From contig PHFX01000152.1 of NCBI GenBank assembly GCA_007618135.1, positions 62,001-126,000 on the forward strand: 64,000 nt of DNA. The letters run 5' to 3'. Below, piece after piece: positions 27,061-36,624 of this stretch. This stretch comes from Candidatus Brocadia sp. WS118 (lineage in GTDB: Bacteria; Planctomycetota; Brocadiia; Brocadiales; Brocadiaceae). Under the pieces are notes generated by a model. It did no database searches and was not told where the DNA came from. It worked only from the letters and a program-made list of their open reading frames with translations. Each line of letters opens with the position of its first letter. Position 1 is the stretch's first letter. The translations under genes were made by a program, and so were the position numbers.

Positions 27061-28395
27061 TTACGTAATATTCATCGTCATGAGGAATTCAGCATTGGTC
27101 TTTGTTTTGGCCAATCTGTTTTTAAGTAATTCCATAGCTTCTACAGGGTTCATTTCGTTGAGCACCTTTCGAAGCATCCACATGCGTTTAATCTCCTCTG
27201 GATTTACGATCAACTCTTCTTTTCTGGTACCGGAGCGGGTAATGTCTATAGCGGGAAATAATCTGCGATCTGCCAGTTTTCTGTCCAGATGCAGTTCCAT
27301 ATTGCCCGTCCCCTTAAACTCCTCGAAGATAACTTCATCCATCCTGCTTCCGGTATCAATCAATGCAGTTGCAATAATCGTGAGACTGCCACCCTCCTCA
27401 ATATTTCTTGCTGCACCAAAAAACCTCTTGGGTTTTTGGAGTGCACTGGCATCCACACCACCAGAAAGGATTTTCCCGCTATGAGGAACCTCGGTATTGT
27501 ACGCCCTTGCTAACCTGGTGATGGAATCAAGAAGAACGACAACGTCTTTACCATATTCAACCATCCGTTTTGCCTTTTCAATCACCATTTCAGCCACCTG
27601 AATGTGCCGGCTTGCCGGTTCATCAAAGGTCGATCCAATAACTTCAGCTTCAACCGATCTGTCCATATCGGTTACCTCTTCCGGCCGTTCATCAATAAGA
27701 AGGATAATCAGGTATACTTCGGGGTGATTCTTGGTAATACTGTTTGCAATCTTTTGCAATAACACGGTTTTCCCTGTCCGGGGAGGCGCAACAATTAATC
27801 CCCTCTGACCCTTTCCAATCGGGGTAACCAGATCCATAATCCTTGTTTCAAGTTCTGTCGAATTTTTTTCCAAAAAGATTCTTTCCGTGGGATGCAAAGG
27901 AGTCAGATCATCAAAAACAATCTTTTCCCCCATAATTTCCGGATTCTCAAAATTGATCGCCTCTACCCGCAATAAAGCAAAGTACCTTTCTGTGTCCTTC
28001 GGTGGTCTGATCTGCCCGGACACGATAACCCCGGTCCGGATACCGAACCGACGGATCTGGGACGGAGAGATGTAGATGTCATCCGGGCAAGGCAAATAAT
28101 TGTAATCCGGCGACCGTAAAAACCCAAATCCTTCAGGAAGCACCTCAACTACCCCTTCTCCGTACATAAGACCGTTCTGATTAACCCTCTCTTTCAGGAT
28201 TTTAAAAATCAAGTCTTGCTTTTTCAGTCCTGTATATTCTTTAATCCCCTCACTTTTTGCGGTCTCCTGCAATTCCTTAATAGTCATTTTCTGCAATTCG
28301 GTAATATGCATCTCGCCACGTTTAATTTCTTCATATTTTTCATTTGTTTCTTGATCTACAATCACAGGTTCTTTTTTCCCATTTGTTGCCGACAT
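27061..28395 (-). CDS. rho: Transcription termination factor Rho
   Basis: The hexameric RNA helicase that ends transcription. The 444-residue protein has an N-terminal charged extension of about 25 residues, the SAP-like Rho N-domain ([18 protein letters not shown]), the RNA-binding cold-shock-like domain ([20 protein letters not shown]) and the ATPase core with the P-loop [21 protein letters not shown] (Walker B region), [10 protein letters not shown] and [20 protein letters not shown] (Q- and R-loops). AAGGAGGGAG precedes the ATG. It lies 30 bases downstream of coaE, which ends at 28426, so polA-coaE-rho-glgC form a possible operon. Confidence 0.97.
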   Translation of the reverse strand: MSATNGKKEPVIVDQETNEKYEEIKRGEMHITELQKMTIKELQETAKSEGIKEYTGLKKQDLIFKILKERVNQNGLMYGEGVVEVLPEGFGFLRSPDYNYLPCPDDIYISPSQIRRFGIRTGVIVSGQIRPPKDTERYFALLRVEAINFENPEIMGEKIVFDDLTPLHPTERIFLEKNSTELETRIMDLVTPIGKGQRGLIVAPPRTGKTVLLQKIANSITKNHPEVYLIILLIDERPEEVTDMDRSVEAEVIGSTFDEPASRHIQVAEMVIEKAKRMVEYGKDVVVLLDSITRLARAYNTEVPHSGKILSGGVDASALQKPKRFFGAARNIEEGGSLTIIATALIDTGSRMDEVIFEEFKGTGNMELHLDRKLADRRLFPAIDITRSGTRKEELIVNPEEIKRMWMLRKVLNEMNPVEAMELLKNRLAKTKTNAEFLMTMNIT

Positions 28396-28425
28396 GTAAT
28401 ACTCCCTCCTTTAAATAATTGAGAA

Positions 28426-29037
28426 TCAGTTTTTTCCCAGGTAAAGTTGCCAAAATTCATTTATTTGTCTGTATGTGTTTTCCTCGGTAAAATTATTATC
28501 GATGACGTAATCAGATTTCTTTCTCTTTTCTTCTAAACTCATTTGATACCGTTCTCTTCTTTCTAATTCACCCTCTTGCCAGTGTCGGCTGATTTTACCC
28601 CTGCTTACCCTGTGATCTCGTCCGGTATTTACAAAGATGATAAAATCACAGAGTAAAGAAAGATCGGACTCCTCCAATAATGCTGCATCAATTACAATAG
28701 CCCTGCGACGTCCCCGTTTTTCTATCTCGCCTATCCTCGATCGTATCTGTTCAATGACAATAGGATGCAGGATACTGCACAGACCGTCTAAACTGTTCTT
28801 ATCCTGAAATACAATCTCTGCAAGCCGCGATCGGTCTATCTTGCCATTAATATCCAGGACACTGTTTCCAAACCTTTCTATAATTTTAGCTTTTATATCT
28901 TTTTTGGTGAGGAGCTTATGGCACATTTCATCGGCATCAATCGTCTCTGCACCTAGCGAAGCGAGCATGCGGGCAATGGTACTTTTTCCGCTTGATATCC
29001 CGCCGGTTATGCCAATAATCTTCGGTTTTAAGTTCAC
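28426..29037 (-). CDS. coaE: Dephospho-CoA kinase
   Basis: Last enzyme of coenzyme A synthesis, phosphorylating the ribose 3'-hydroxyl of dephospho-CoA. The 203-residue protein has the P-loop GITGGISSGKSTIARMLA, then ETIDADEMCHKLL, LHPIVIEQI and VIDAALLEESDLSLLCDFIIFV. Length is normal. Its start overlaps the end of polA by 4 bases, so the two are translationally coupled; the polA-coaE pairing is common in bacteria. Confidence 0.95.
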   Translation of the reverse strand: MNLKPKIIGITGGISSGKSTIARMLASLGAETIDADEMCHKLLTKKDIKAKIIERFGNSVLDINGKIDRSRLAEIVFQDKNSLDGLCSILHPIVIEQIRSRIGEIEKRGRRRAIVIDAALLEESDLSLLCDFIIFVNTGRDHRVSRGKISRHWQEGELERRERYQMSLEEKRKKSDYVIDNNFTEENTYRQINEFWQLYLGKN

Positions 29038-31700
29038 TCGGTTTCCATCCAGTTTACCCCGGTCTTTATGTTTACCTTGATTGGAACGTTCAGCGAAACG
29101 GCGCGACTCATCTCCTCTTGCACCAGGGAGCGCGTCAATGTGATGGTGTCTTTTTGCACCTCGAAAAGCAATTCATCGTGTATTTGAAGGAGCATTTTCG
29201 CCCCATAGATGCCCTTCTGTAATTTTGTGTGAATGTTATTCATGGCAACCTTGATTAAATCGGCTGCAGAGCCTTGAATAATCGTATTAACAGCAATGCG
29301 TTCCGAAAGGTTTCTGCGTTTTTTATCTTCAGAACAAATATCTGGTATAAACCGTTTTCTATGAAAAAGCGTTTTTACATAACCGCAGGTTCTTGCTCCA
29401 TCTACAACCTTAGTTCGAAATCTTTTTACCCCCTGGAATAAAGCAAAATAGGAGTCAATGAACTCCCGTGCCTTTTCCAATGATAGCCCTGTATCGCGGG
29501 AAAGCCCAAATTCACTCAGTCCGTAAACTATTCCAAAATTGACTGCCTTTGCATTGCGTCTCATCTCCGGGGTCACATTTTCTATCGGGACGCTATAGAT
29601 GGCAGCGGCAACAGACGAGTGAATATCCTTATCCTGGTGAAACGCCGCCACCAGGGCCTCGTCTTCGGAAAAATGCGCCAGAATGCGTAATTCTATCTGC
29701 GAATAATCTGCCGATAAAAACATGGTGTCATTTCCGGAAGGAATAAAGGCACGCCGAATCTGCCGCCCAATTTCTGTACGAATTGGAATATTTTGCAGGT
29801 TTGGTTCGCTACTGCTGAGCCGTCCCGTTGCTGTTACTGTCTGATTAAATGAGGTATGTATGCGGCCAGTGTTGGGATTTACCATATCAGGCAAGGCGTC
29901 GACATACGTATTTTTTAATTTCATAAGCTGACGGTATTCGAGGACTAACTTAGGTAAGGTATGTTGCCATGCAAGGGTAGTCAGGACATTTGCATCTGTT
30001 GATAATCCCGTTTTGGTGCGCCTTAGACGTGGCAATTCAAGTTTTTCAAAAAGAACTTCACTCAATTGCCTGGGTGAACTGATATTAAACTCGTATCCTG
30101 CCGAAGCATAGATTTCCTTTTCAATCTGCTGCAATTTCGCAGTTAAAGTATCGGACATCTCGTGCAAAAGATGAGTGTTTAAACCTATCCCATTCCACTC
30201 CATTTCGGCTAGGACATAAATCAAAGGTATCTCTATGCCCTGAAGAAGATCCAATAACGCACCTTCTTTGAGGCGTGGTTCCATGACGGCGGCTAAACGA
30301 AATGCGATATCGGCATCCTGACAGGCATATGTACAGACCTTTGCAACATCTGCCTGATCCATCGTGATCTGTTCCTTTCCTGATCCTATCACTTCCGATG
30401 TGGTTATGGTCTTATACGATAAATACTCAAAGGCAATATCATCCAGATTATGATTCCTCTTTTCTGGATTCAGGAGATAGGAGGCAATCATCGTGTCAAA
30501 GACAATCCCTTGCAAAAGAATGTTATTCCTTCTGAGTACAAGGAGGTCGTATTTAATATTCTGCCCGATTTTCTTGATATTATCATCTTCTAAAACAGCC
30601 CGGATTTTTGAAAGTACGATGTCTGCGCTTACATGTGCTGTTCCTTCCGGCGCCATCAATGGTATATAATACGCTTCTCTTGCCTGCCAGGAAAATGAAA
30701 TCCCCACGATCCTGGCGGCAAGGGGATTCGTGCTGGTTGTTTCTAAATCTATGGCAAATATCCTCTGTGCAACCAATTGATTAAGAAATTCATGATACTT
30801 TTCTATGGTATCTACAAGATGATATCGTGTTTCCTCGGTCTTTGCCGTTGCAACCATGTCCGTAAGAAGGGTTTGAAATCCAAATGCCCTGAACAGACTT
30901 TTTAGTTCTGTATTTTCTGCGGTGTTTAACTTGCACGCATTCATGTCTAATGGGATAGGGATGTCACGATACAGTATCAGCAGCTTCTGAGAGAGCCTTG
31001 CCTGGTCTGCAAATAATCGCAGGTTTTCCTGCCTTTTTTTTCCGGTAATGAGATTTACATTTGTAAGCACGGATTCCAACGATCCCCACTTTTGGATAAG
31101 TTCCAATGCTGTTTTATTGCCGACACCAGGCACCCCAGGTATATTATCCGAACTATCGCCAGAGAGGGCCAGGACGTCTACCACCTGTTCCGGTCGTATA
31201 CCCTTTTCCTTGAAGAGAGACTCTGGGTCAACCATCTTCCCTTTTTTTGCATGTAATATCTTTACCTTCGGATTTAGCAACTGTTCCATATCTTTATCTG
31301 AAGTGACGATAACAACTTCAACTGGTTTGTCAGATAGTAATTTCACCAGGGTACCAATTACATCGTCTGCCTCGTAACCTTTAGCAGCATAAATGGGAAT
31401 ATTAAAGGCCCTGACGATTTTATAAATCAAAGGAATTTGTACCTGCAATTCATCAGGTGTTGGTTTACGGTTTGCTTTATACTCACGATAACTACTATGT
31501 CTATGGGTGATACCTTTTGTATCAAATACTACCGCTACGTATTCAGGATGATGCTCCCTGAGTAATTTCTGCAGCATCCTCGTAAATCCATACACGGCAT
31601 TTACAGGCTTTCCTTCAGGAGTTGTCAGTCTTGCCGTAATGGCATAAAAAGCCTGGTAGCACTGTGAATGACCATCAATGATAAAAAATCGCTCTGACAT
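29034..31700 (-). CDS. polA: DNA polymerase I
   Basis: An 888-residue repair and Okazaki-fragment polymerase with all three activities. Residues 1-290 are the 5'-3' exonuclease (FDTKGITHRHSSYREYKANR, YEADDVIGTLVK, GDSSDNIPGVPGVGNKTA). Residues 300-490 are the 3'-5' proofreading domain with acidic residues intact (FAIDLETTS, IGQNIKYDLLVL, YACQDADIAF). The polymerase domain holds SSSEPNLQNIPIRTE, FLSADYSQIELRILAHFSED, RRNAKAVNFGIVYG and LQIHDELLFEV. An intact proofreading site distinguishes it from polymerases of several other lineages. It overlaps coaE by 4 bases. Confidence 0.97.
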   Translation of the reverse strand: MSERFFIIDGHSQCYQAFYAITARLTTPEGKPVNAVYGFTRMLQKLLREHHPEYVAVVFDTKGITHRHSSYREYKANRKPTPDELQVQIPLIYKIVRAFNIPIYAAKGYEADDVIGTLVKLLSDKPVEVVIVTSDKDMEQLLNPKVKILHAKKGKMVDPESLFKEKGIRPEQVVDVLALSGDSSDNIPGVPGVGNKTALELIQKWGSLESVLTNVNLITGKKRQENLRLFADQARLSQKLLILYRDIPIPLDMNACKLNTAENTELKSLFRAFGFQTLLTDMVATAKTEETRYHLVDTIEKYHEFLNQLVAQRIFAIDLETTSTNPLAARIVGISFSWQAREAYYIPLMAPEGTAHVSADIVLSKIRAVLEDDNIKKIGQNIKYDLLVLRRNNILLQGIVFDTMIASYLLNPEKRNHNLDDIAFEYLSYKTITTSEVIGSGKEQITMDQADVAKVCTYACQDADIAFRLAAVMEPRLKEGALLDLLQGIEIPLIYVLAEMEWNGIGLNTHLLHEMSDTLTAKLQQIEKEIYASAGYEFNISSPRQLSEVLFEKLELPRLRRTKTGLSTDANVLTTLAWQHTLPKLVLEYRQLMKLKNTYVDALPDMVNPNTGRIHTSFNQTVTATGRLSSSEPNLQNIPIRTEIGRQIRRAFIPSGNDTMFLSADYSQIELRILAHFSEDEALVAAFHQDKDIHSSVAAAIYSVPIENVTPEMRRNAKAVNFGIVYGLSEFGLSRDTGLSLEKAREFIDSYFALFQGVKRFRTKVVDGARTCGYVKTLFHRKRFIPDICSEDKKRRNLSERIAVNTIIQGSAADLIKVAMNNIHTKLQKGIYGAKMLLQIHDELLFEVQKDTITLTRSLVQEEMSRAVSLNVPIKVNIKTGVNWMETE

Positions 31701-31977
31701 TCTATGTTAGCGATGTAAAGCCTTGCGTGCCATCAAAACAATGATTTACTCAGGAGCATCTGAAAATAATGCAGACAGGCAATTGCTGGGCAAGACAAAT
31801 TGCGGAGATAGACCGTACAATTTCTTTATGATTTATATTTCAAAGTTGTGGGAAATAAAAACATTGTAACTCTGTAATAAAATTAATACAATTTATTAAC
31901 GCCGTTGGAAATACCAGAGCAAATTAAGGAAAGGTTAGCGTACAGCTTTTGCTAACTTCGGGCTGGACAACCTATCA

Positions 31978-32006
31978 TTATCCAAAAATAATACTGTTTT
32001 GGATAA
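31978..32006. repeat. 10-bp inverted repeat TTATCCAAAA / TTTTGGATAA
   Basis: Perfect arms at 31978-31987 and 31997-32006 with a 9-base spacer, about 280 bases upstream of polA. Arm length and spacing could fit an operator for a dimeric regulator; a terminator is unlikely because the stem is AT-rich and no long T-run follows. Confidence 0.45.
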
Positions 32007-32136
32007 AATTCGATATAAAGAATAGCATCATTAAAAATTATTGTCAAGTGAAATAATAAATTTTGCTTCAGGCAATCTCTTATAATCATTCTGCAGAAAC
32101 CTGGTACGCCATTTTATAAAAAAACAAGAATATTCC

Positions 32137-32165
32137 TTGAAAATATTCATCGAAGGTGTTATTCT
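32137..32165 (+). promoter_or_regulatory. Candidate promoter for tRNA-Met
   Basis: TTGAAA (32137-32142), a 17-base spacer and TATTCT (32160-32165) give a plausible sigma-70 promoter about 85 bases upstream of the tRNA. Confidence 0.4.
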
Positions 32166-32249
32166 TTCAACTACTACAGCATCATGTAATTTTAAATTAT
32201 TTCATTCGCCTTTCAGAAATAATTCATCTCAAAAATAACTTTATGAAGT

Positions 32250-32325
32250 GGCGGTGTAGCTCAGTTGGTAGAGCAGCGGACTCATAAGCCGCGCGTCGGG
32301 GGTTCAATTCCCTCCACCGCTACCA
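32250..32325 (+). tRNA. tRNA-Met (CAT), elongator type
   Basis: A 76-base cloverleaf with encoded CCA. The acceptor stem is GGCGGTG paired with CACCGCT (G-T closing pair). The D-arm is GCTC-AGTTGGTA-GAGC. The anticodon loop is CTCATAA with anticodon CAT at 32283-32285, and the T-arm is GGGGG-TTCAATT-CCCTC. The innermost anticodon-stem position pairs A with G. The G-T first pair, lacking the mismatch of initiators, and overall sequence favour elongator Met, but a lysidine-modified Ile tRNA with the same anticodon cannot be excluded by eye. Confidence 0.93.
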
Positions 32326-32431
32326 AAATCTCTTGATTAACCACACGATAAACGCCAAGCTTTGCACGAAAAGAAGATTCCCGTTTATTTACTTTTGTCT
32401 TTATATAACCCATTTATAATGAGGGATAACC

Positions 32432-33019
32432 GTGAAAAAATTTACAGGCATACTGGCCATTACTCTATTTTGTATTATCCAATCAGTTTGGGCTAGTTCG
32501 TCCAACCCACGCATTCGTTTAGAAACCAACAAAGGTATTATTATCCTGGAGTTTGAGACAGAAGCAGCCCCAAAAACGGTGGAAAATTTTCTCCGCTATG
32601 TCCAGGATGGATTTTACCATGGCACCATCTTTCACCGGGTGATAAAAGGTTTCATGGTCCAGGGTGGAGGTTTAACGGCTGACATGCGGGAAAAACCTGC
32701 ACGGGACCCCATCGTTAACGAAGCCGATAACGGACTCAAAAACCGGCGCGGTACGGTGGCTATGGCACGCACTATGGATCCCCACTCCGCCACTGCTCAA
32801 TTCTTTATCAACACCGTTGACAACCCCTTTCTTGACCACAAAGAGAAAACCACTAAAGGCTGGGGTTATTGCGTATTTGGCAGAGTTGTGGAGGGTATGA
32901 ATATAGTAGACACCATTGAGAACCTGCCTACCACAACCAAGGCAGGACACCAGGATGTTCCGGCTTCTCCCGTCATTATTGAACAAGCGAATGTTGATAC
33001 TATAAGCGCAAACAAATAG
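32432..33019 (+). CDS. Secreted peptidylprolyl isomerase, cyclophilin type
   Basis: A 195-residue protein with a signal peptide (GILAITLFCIIQSVWASS) and a cyclophilin domain that isomerises peptidyl-prolyl bonds in proteins outside the cytoplasm. Conserved segments are YVQDGFYHGTIFHRVIKGFMV (catalytic Arg), GTVAMARTMDPHSATAQFFI and FGRVVEGMNIVD. It resembles bacterial PpiA/PpiB-like cyclophilins. The start is GTG with GAGGGATAACC upstream. It lies between tRNA-Met and a J-domain membrane protein gene; all three are on the plus strand but not obviously one operon. Confidence 0.93.
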   Translation: MKKFTGILAITLFCIIQSVWASSSNPRIRLETNKGIIILEFETEAAPKTVENFLRYVQDGFYHGTIFHRVIKGFMVQGGGLTADMREKPARDPIVNEADNGLKNRRGTVAMARTMDPHSATAQFFINTVDNPFLDHKEKTTKGWGYCVFGRVVEGMNIVDTIENLPTTTKAGHQDVPASPVIIEQANVDTISANK

Positions 33020-33102
33020 GATAAAATATTCTTTCCCTGACCGTCCTAATTTTACGATGACGGTGACGTATGTATAGGCTGGGATTTTAAGGTATTTTAA
33101 GT

Positions 33103-34305
33103 ATGAAAGAATTAATAGGCTTTATAGCAATTATTATTACTCTGCTACTTTTGTTGCTATTGGCTTTCGGTTTACTTCGAGTAGCGCTAATAACCTTGCC
33201 TGCCTGTACTGTGGCTATAAGTGTAATGCTTTTAGTCTTGTATCTCTTTCGTACACATAGAATCTATTATTTGAACTCACATGGGGCTTTGTCAAGGATC
33301 CTTGTAGTTCAGTTTGATGGACAAAAATTACATTGGGAGATGGAAGAATCACAAATTGAATTGTATGCAAAAGCGAAACTGGCAACGTTCTTTAGCATTA
33401 TTTTAGCAATAGCATCACTCTGGTTAATATTAAGCATCATTTATGAAAAGGGCGCCTTCGATAATCTAACGAGACTTTCATCGCATGCCAACATGATCCT
33501 AGGATATATCATATCCGGAATTGGTGTTATTGTGACAATCATAAAGGCAAAACCCGGAGAAACTTTTAAGGATGCAATATGGGACCGAGGCAGCTGTCTC
33601 GTGGGTCAGATAAATACCCAGCTTGAGAGAATCCATGAGTTACGTTCGTTGGAAACTTCCATCAAATCGATTACACATCAGTTGAAAGTATCTTTTCCTA
33701 TAGATTTCAAAACCGAAATTCAAGAATATGTCAATAATCACAAAAATGAACTTCTCTCTGATACTACGGGGTTGAATAATTTGATTGCTGAAAACATCAA
33801 ACGAGCACAAGAAGACAGGGTGTCTTTAGAAAAAGCAAACAATCACTACCGTGCCGCCATGAAACTTTACACAATCGTGGCTATTGAAGTAAACTGGACC
33901 TGTAGTATGCCCTTGATAAAGGAAATGGAATATGATTATGAAGGTTTAACCTCAGAAAATTTAAAATCACTTCTCTCGAATAGAAAATGGGATGATTTTC
34001 ACGACGTAGTAAAAGAAATTATGAAGGATCTTCAACAACTGAGAGAGCTAGCCATAAAATATCAGGAAACAGGGACAAATGGTTACAAGAAAGAAACTGA
34101 TGAAGAGAAAGCATACCGTATTATGGAAATCCCTCCTTCTGCCTCAGATGAAGAAATTAAGCAGGCTTACCGAGAGCTGGCGCTTAACTATCATCCTGAT
34201 AATGCAGAACGAACTACCCATGGCATCAAAAAATTGGCGGAGGATCGCTTTAAAGAGATTAACTGGGCATATGATTTCTTAAAAGAAATTCGAAACCTCT
34301 ACTAA
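33103..34305 (+). CDS. Membrane protein with C-terminal J domain
   Basis: 400 residues. Hydrophobic helices lie at about 5-25, 29-48, 88-112 and 124-150. A long helical region (160-340) with coiled-coil character follows, then a J domain at about 345-400 with the DnaK-stimulating HPD in YHPDNAERTT and the preceding EEIKQAYRELALN. It should recruit DnaK to the inner face of the membrane. There is no Gly/Phe region or zinc finger, so it is a class C J-protein. AAGG precedes the ATG. The next gene, a von Willebrand A protein, begins 12 bases later, so they are likely co-translated and act together. Confidence 0.8.
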   Translation: MKELIGFIAIIITLLLLLLLAFGLLRVALITLPACTVAISVMLLVLYLFRTHRIYYLNSHGALSRILVVQFDGQKLHWEMEESQIELYAKAKLATFFSIILAIASLWLILSIIYEKGAFDNLTRLSSHANMILGYIISGIGVIVTIIKAKPGETFKDAIWDRGSCLVGQINTQLERIHELRSLETSIKSITHQLKVSFPIDFKTEIQEYVNNHKNELLSDTTGLNNLIAENIKRAQEDRVSLEKANNHYRAAMKLYTIVAIEVNWTCSMPLIKEMEYDYEGLTSENLKSLLSNRKWDDFHDVVKEIMKDLQQLRELAIKYQETGTNGYKKETDEEKAYRIMEIPPSASDEEIKQAYRELALNYHPDNAERTTHGIKKLAEDRFKEINWAYDFLKEIRNLY

Positions 34306-34317
34306 GGAATACGATAC

Positions 34318-34980
34318 ATGGATAAAGAGAAATCTGTTATTGATTCAACGAATAGAGATAGTGATCTCGCAAGATATCAGCAAAAAAAATGGGTAAAGAA
34401 ACTTGTGGCCGCGTCGGGAAAACCAGTAATAAAACGACAGCGTTCCAGAAATGTATATCTCCTCGTGGATTGCTCAGGAAGTATGGCGGAGGGCAACAAA
34501 ATTGAGCAGGCAAAAAGGGGCGCCATCGGTTTTGCCAAAGAAGCACTTGGGATGGAATACTCGGTAGGTCTCATTCAATTTGCATCTCAAGCAGAACAGC
34601 TACTTGAACCACAGAGTGACCTTACTAGTCTTAATACTACAGTTGAAAACCTGTCAGCCAGTGGTTCAACGAATATGGCAGATGCTATCAAAATAGCAAG
34701 AGATAATCTTCTAGACAAGGCTGGCGATAAAGTAATCTGTTTGATCACAGACGGAATGCCAGATGATAAAAAAACCACGCTTGAAGCAGCGGATGAATTA
34801 AGAACACTGGGAGTAGAAATCATGACCCTTGGAACGGATGATGCCGACAAAGAGTTCCTTGAAGAACTTGCAACCCGAAAAGAGCTTTCATGTAAAGTCT
34901 CACGAGAACAGCTTGAGAGGGGCATTATTTCAATGGCAAAGATGTTACCTCACACCTTGGAAAGGAATAACTTTCGTTAA
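34318..34980 (+). CDS. von Willebrand factor type A domain protein
   Basis: A 220-residue cytoplasmic protein with one VWA domain from about residue 43 to 210. The metal-binding MIDAS site is complete: DCSGSM (D-x-S-x-S), Thr in SGSTNMADAI and Asp in ITDGMPDD. No signal peptide or membrane segment is present. AAGGA lies upstream with good spacing. It follows the J-domain membrane protein gene by 12 bases. VWA proteins often pair with MoxR-type ATPases, but none is nearby; here the partner seems to be a chaperone recruiter. Its target is unknown. Confidence 0.88.
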   Translation: MDKEKSVIDSTNRDSDLARYQQKKWVKKLVAASGKPVIKRQRSRNVYLLVDCSGSMAEGNKIEQAKRGAIGFAKEALGMEYSVGLIQFASQAEQLLEPQSDLTSLNTTVENLSASGSTNMADAIKIARDNLLDKAGDKVICLITDGMPDDKKTTLEAADELRTLGVEIMTLGTDDADKEFLEELATRKELSCKVSREQLERGIISMAKMLPHTLERNNFR

Positions 34981-35152
34981 GTTTTTAAGAAACGTCCTAG
35001 AGAAACTATTGCTTATCATAGTATAACTCGTTATTATTTATTCTTAACCATTAATTATTTTTGATTGTGAATAAATCCTAAATTTCCATAGGTAAAATGG
35101 GGATTTAGGTTTATTTTTTTATATCTCTTAAAAATAGGAGACGGACTTACAC

Positions 35153-36241
35153 ATGGGCTTAAATTGTGGTATCGTTGGATTGCCAAACGTGGGAAAATCC
35201 ACCATCTTTAATGCACTGACTTCTGCCAAGGCTGCCTCGGCAAATTATCCTTTTTGTACCATAGATCCCAATGTGGGTATCGTCGCTGTTCCAGATCAAC
35301 GTTTGGACAAAATAGCGGAACTGATCCCGACTGAAAAAATTGTTCCTACCACCGTCGAATTTGTAGATATCGCAGGTTTAGTAAAGGGTGCCAGCCAGGG
35401 GGAAGGTTTGGGAAACCAATTTTTAGGACATATTAAAAGTGTCAATGCTGTTTTACATGTGGTGCGATGTTTTGAGAAAAGTGATATCGTTCATGTAGAG
35501 GGCGGAATAAACCCGATCAGGGATATTGAAATTATCAATACGGAACTGATTCTTGCAGATTTGGAGACCGTTGAAAAGCGATTAGGTAAAAATGAAAAGT
35601 TGATGAAGACGGGAGACAAACACATTATTGCCTCTGTTGGGGTGTTAAAAAAAATCCGCGAGGGACTGAATAATAGTACGCCTGTTAGACTGTTTGCACT
35701 AACGGATGACGAAAGAAAACACATCGATGACCTGCATTTATTGACTGCAAAACCGGTTTTATATGTTATTAATATCTTTGATTACGAAAAGGATAAACCA
35801 TACATAGACATGATCACCGATTATTCCACGAAAGAAAATTCCAAATGCGTTGTTATTTCTGGTGATATAGAAGCAGAAATCTCTCAGATGGAACCAACAG
35901 AGAGGAAGATATACTATCAGGAGATGGGAATAGAAGAATCAGGGCTTGAAAGATTGATCCGCGAAACGTATCGTTTGTTGGGCTTAATTACCTACTTTAC
36001 GGCGGGACCTAAAGAGATAAAGGCATGGACTATTAAACAAGGAACAAAGGCTCCTCAGGCAGCTGGCGTAATTCATTCTGATTTTGAACGTGGATTTATC
36101 TGTGCTGAGACTTACAATTATAATGATCTGGTATCGATAGGATCAGAACAAAAAGTCAAAGAAAAGGGGGTTTTAAGACTCGAGGGGAAGGAATATGTTG
36201 TGAAAGACGGGGACATTATGCATTTCAGGTTTAATGTATGA
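35153..36241 (+). CDS. ychF: Ribosome-associated GTPase/ATPase YchF (OLA1 family)
   Basis: A 362-residue conserved P-loop protein that binds ribosomes and prefers ATP in the family members studied. Motifs are G1 GLPNVGKSTIFNAL, G2 region NYPFCTIDPN, G3 DIAGLVKGASQGEGLGNQFL, and a G4 position with the changed NIFDYE in place of NKxD, typical of this family. A coiled-coil insertion (residues 125-200) is followed by the C-terminal TGS domain (GPKEIKAWTIKQGTKAPQAA, IHSDFERGFI). Length is normal. AGGAG is 12 bases upstream of the ATG. Confidence 0.96.
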   Translation: MGLNCGIVGLPNVGKSTIFNALTSAKAASANYPFCTIDPNVGIVAVPDQRLDKIAELIPTEKIVPTTVEFVDIAGLVKGASQGEGLGNQFLGHIKSVNAVLHVVRCFEKSDIVHVEGGINPIRDIEIINTELILADLETVEKRLGKNEKLMKTGDKHIIASVGVLKKIREGLNNSTPVRLFALTDDERKHIDDLHLLTAKPVLYVINIFDYEKDKPYIDMITDYSTKENSKCVVISGDIEAEISQMEPTERKIYYQEMGIEESGLERLIRETYRLLGLITYFTAGPKEIKAWTIKQGTKAPQAAGVIHSDFERGFICAETYNYNDLVSIGSEQKVKEKGVLRLEGKEYVVKDGDIMHFRFNV

Positions 36242-36318
36242 GAATTTCTGTAAGTCTTTAGTCTGCATGTGTTATAACTCAAGCGTATATGCACGGGTCG
36301 TACCATAGTCGTACCTGG

Positions 36319-36441
36319 TTAAATTGACTGCGAAATAACAGGTTTTGAAATACCCTCTTTGCCATTTAGGATATAATTTTCTAACCTTCCAATCATATCC
36401 CCCTTAGAGTCTAAATCCCTAGCACGTGAAATTGTTATCAT
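36319..36441 (-). CDS. Possible very small protein (40 aa)
   Basis: A short minus-strand frame in the otherwise empty 383-base stretch 36242-36624 between ychF and nnrE. It begins MITISRARDLDSKGDMIGRL, and the frame remains open upstream of the ATG to a stop about 75 bases earlier. There is no strong ribosome binding site, and I recognise no family. It may be the tail of a decayed gene. The rest of the interval is AT-rich with no terminator or promoter that I would defend. Confidence 0.2.
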   Translation of the reverse strand: MITISRARDLDSKGDMIGRLENYILNGKEGISKPVISQSI

Positions 36442-36624
36442 AATTTTATTCCTATTACCAAGCCATTGTAATATCAAAAGTCTTGAAATAGCCTATGGCT
36501 AATTTAACCAATACAGCAAAAAAAATCTACCGAGTAACCTCAAAACACATAAGCCGGAATAAGAAACTATCTAACACTTTCGTCCTTTGTAAAATTACCA
36601 TTAATCTCTTGAGAACTTGTTGAC

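Larger units (their letters stand above)
31701..32249. other. Divergent intergenic region between polA and tRNA-Met
   Basis: About 550 AT-rich bases with no gene that I can support. It contains two short inverted repeats: GTTAGC/GCTAAC around 31934-31956 and the 10-base pair at 31978-32006 (listed separately). It must hold promoters for polA (minus) and tRNA-Met (plus). A small RNA is possible but I cannot identify one. Confidence 0.5.
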
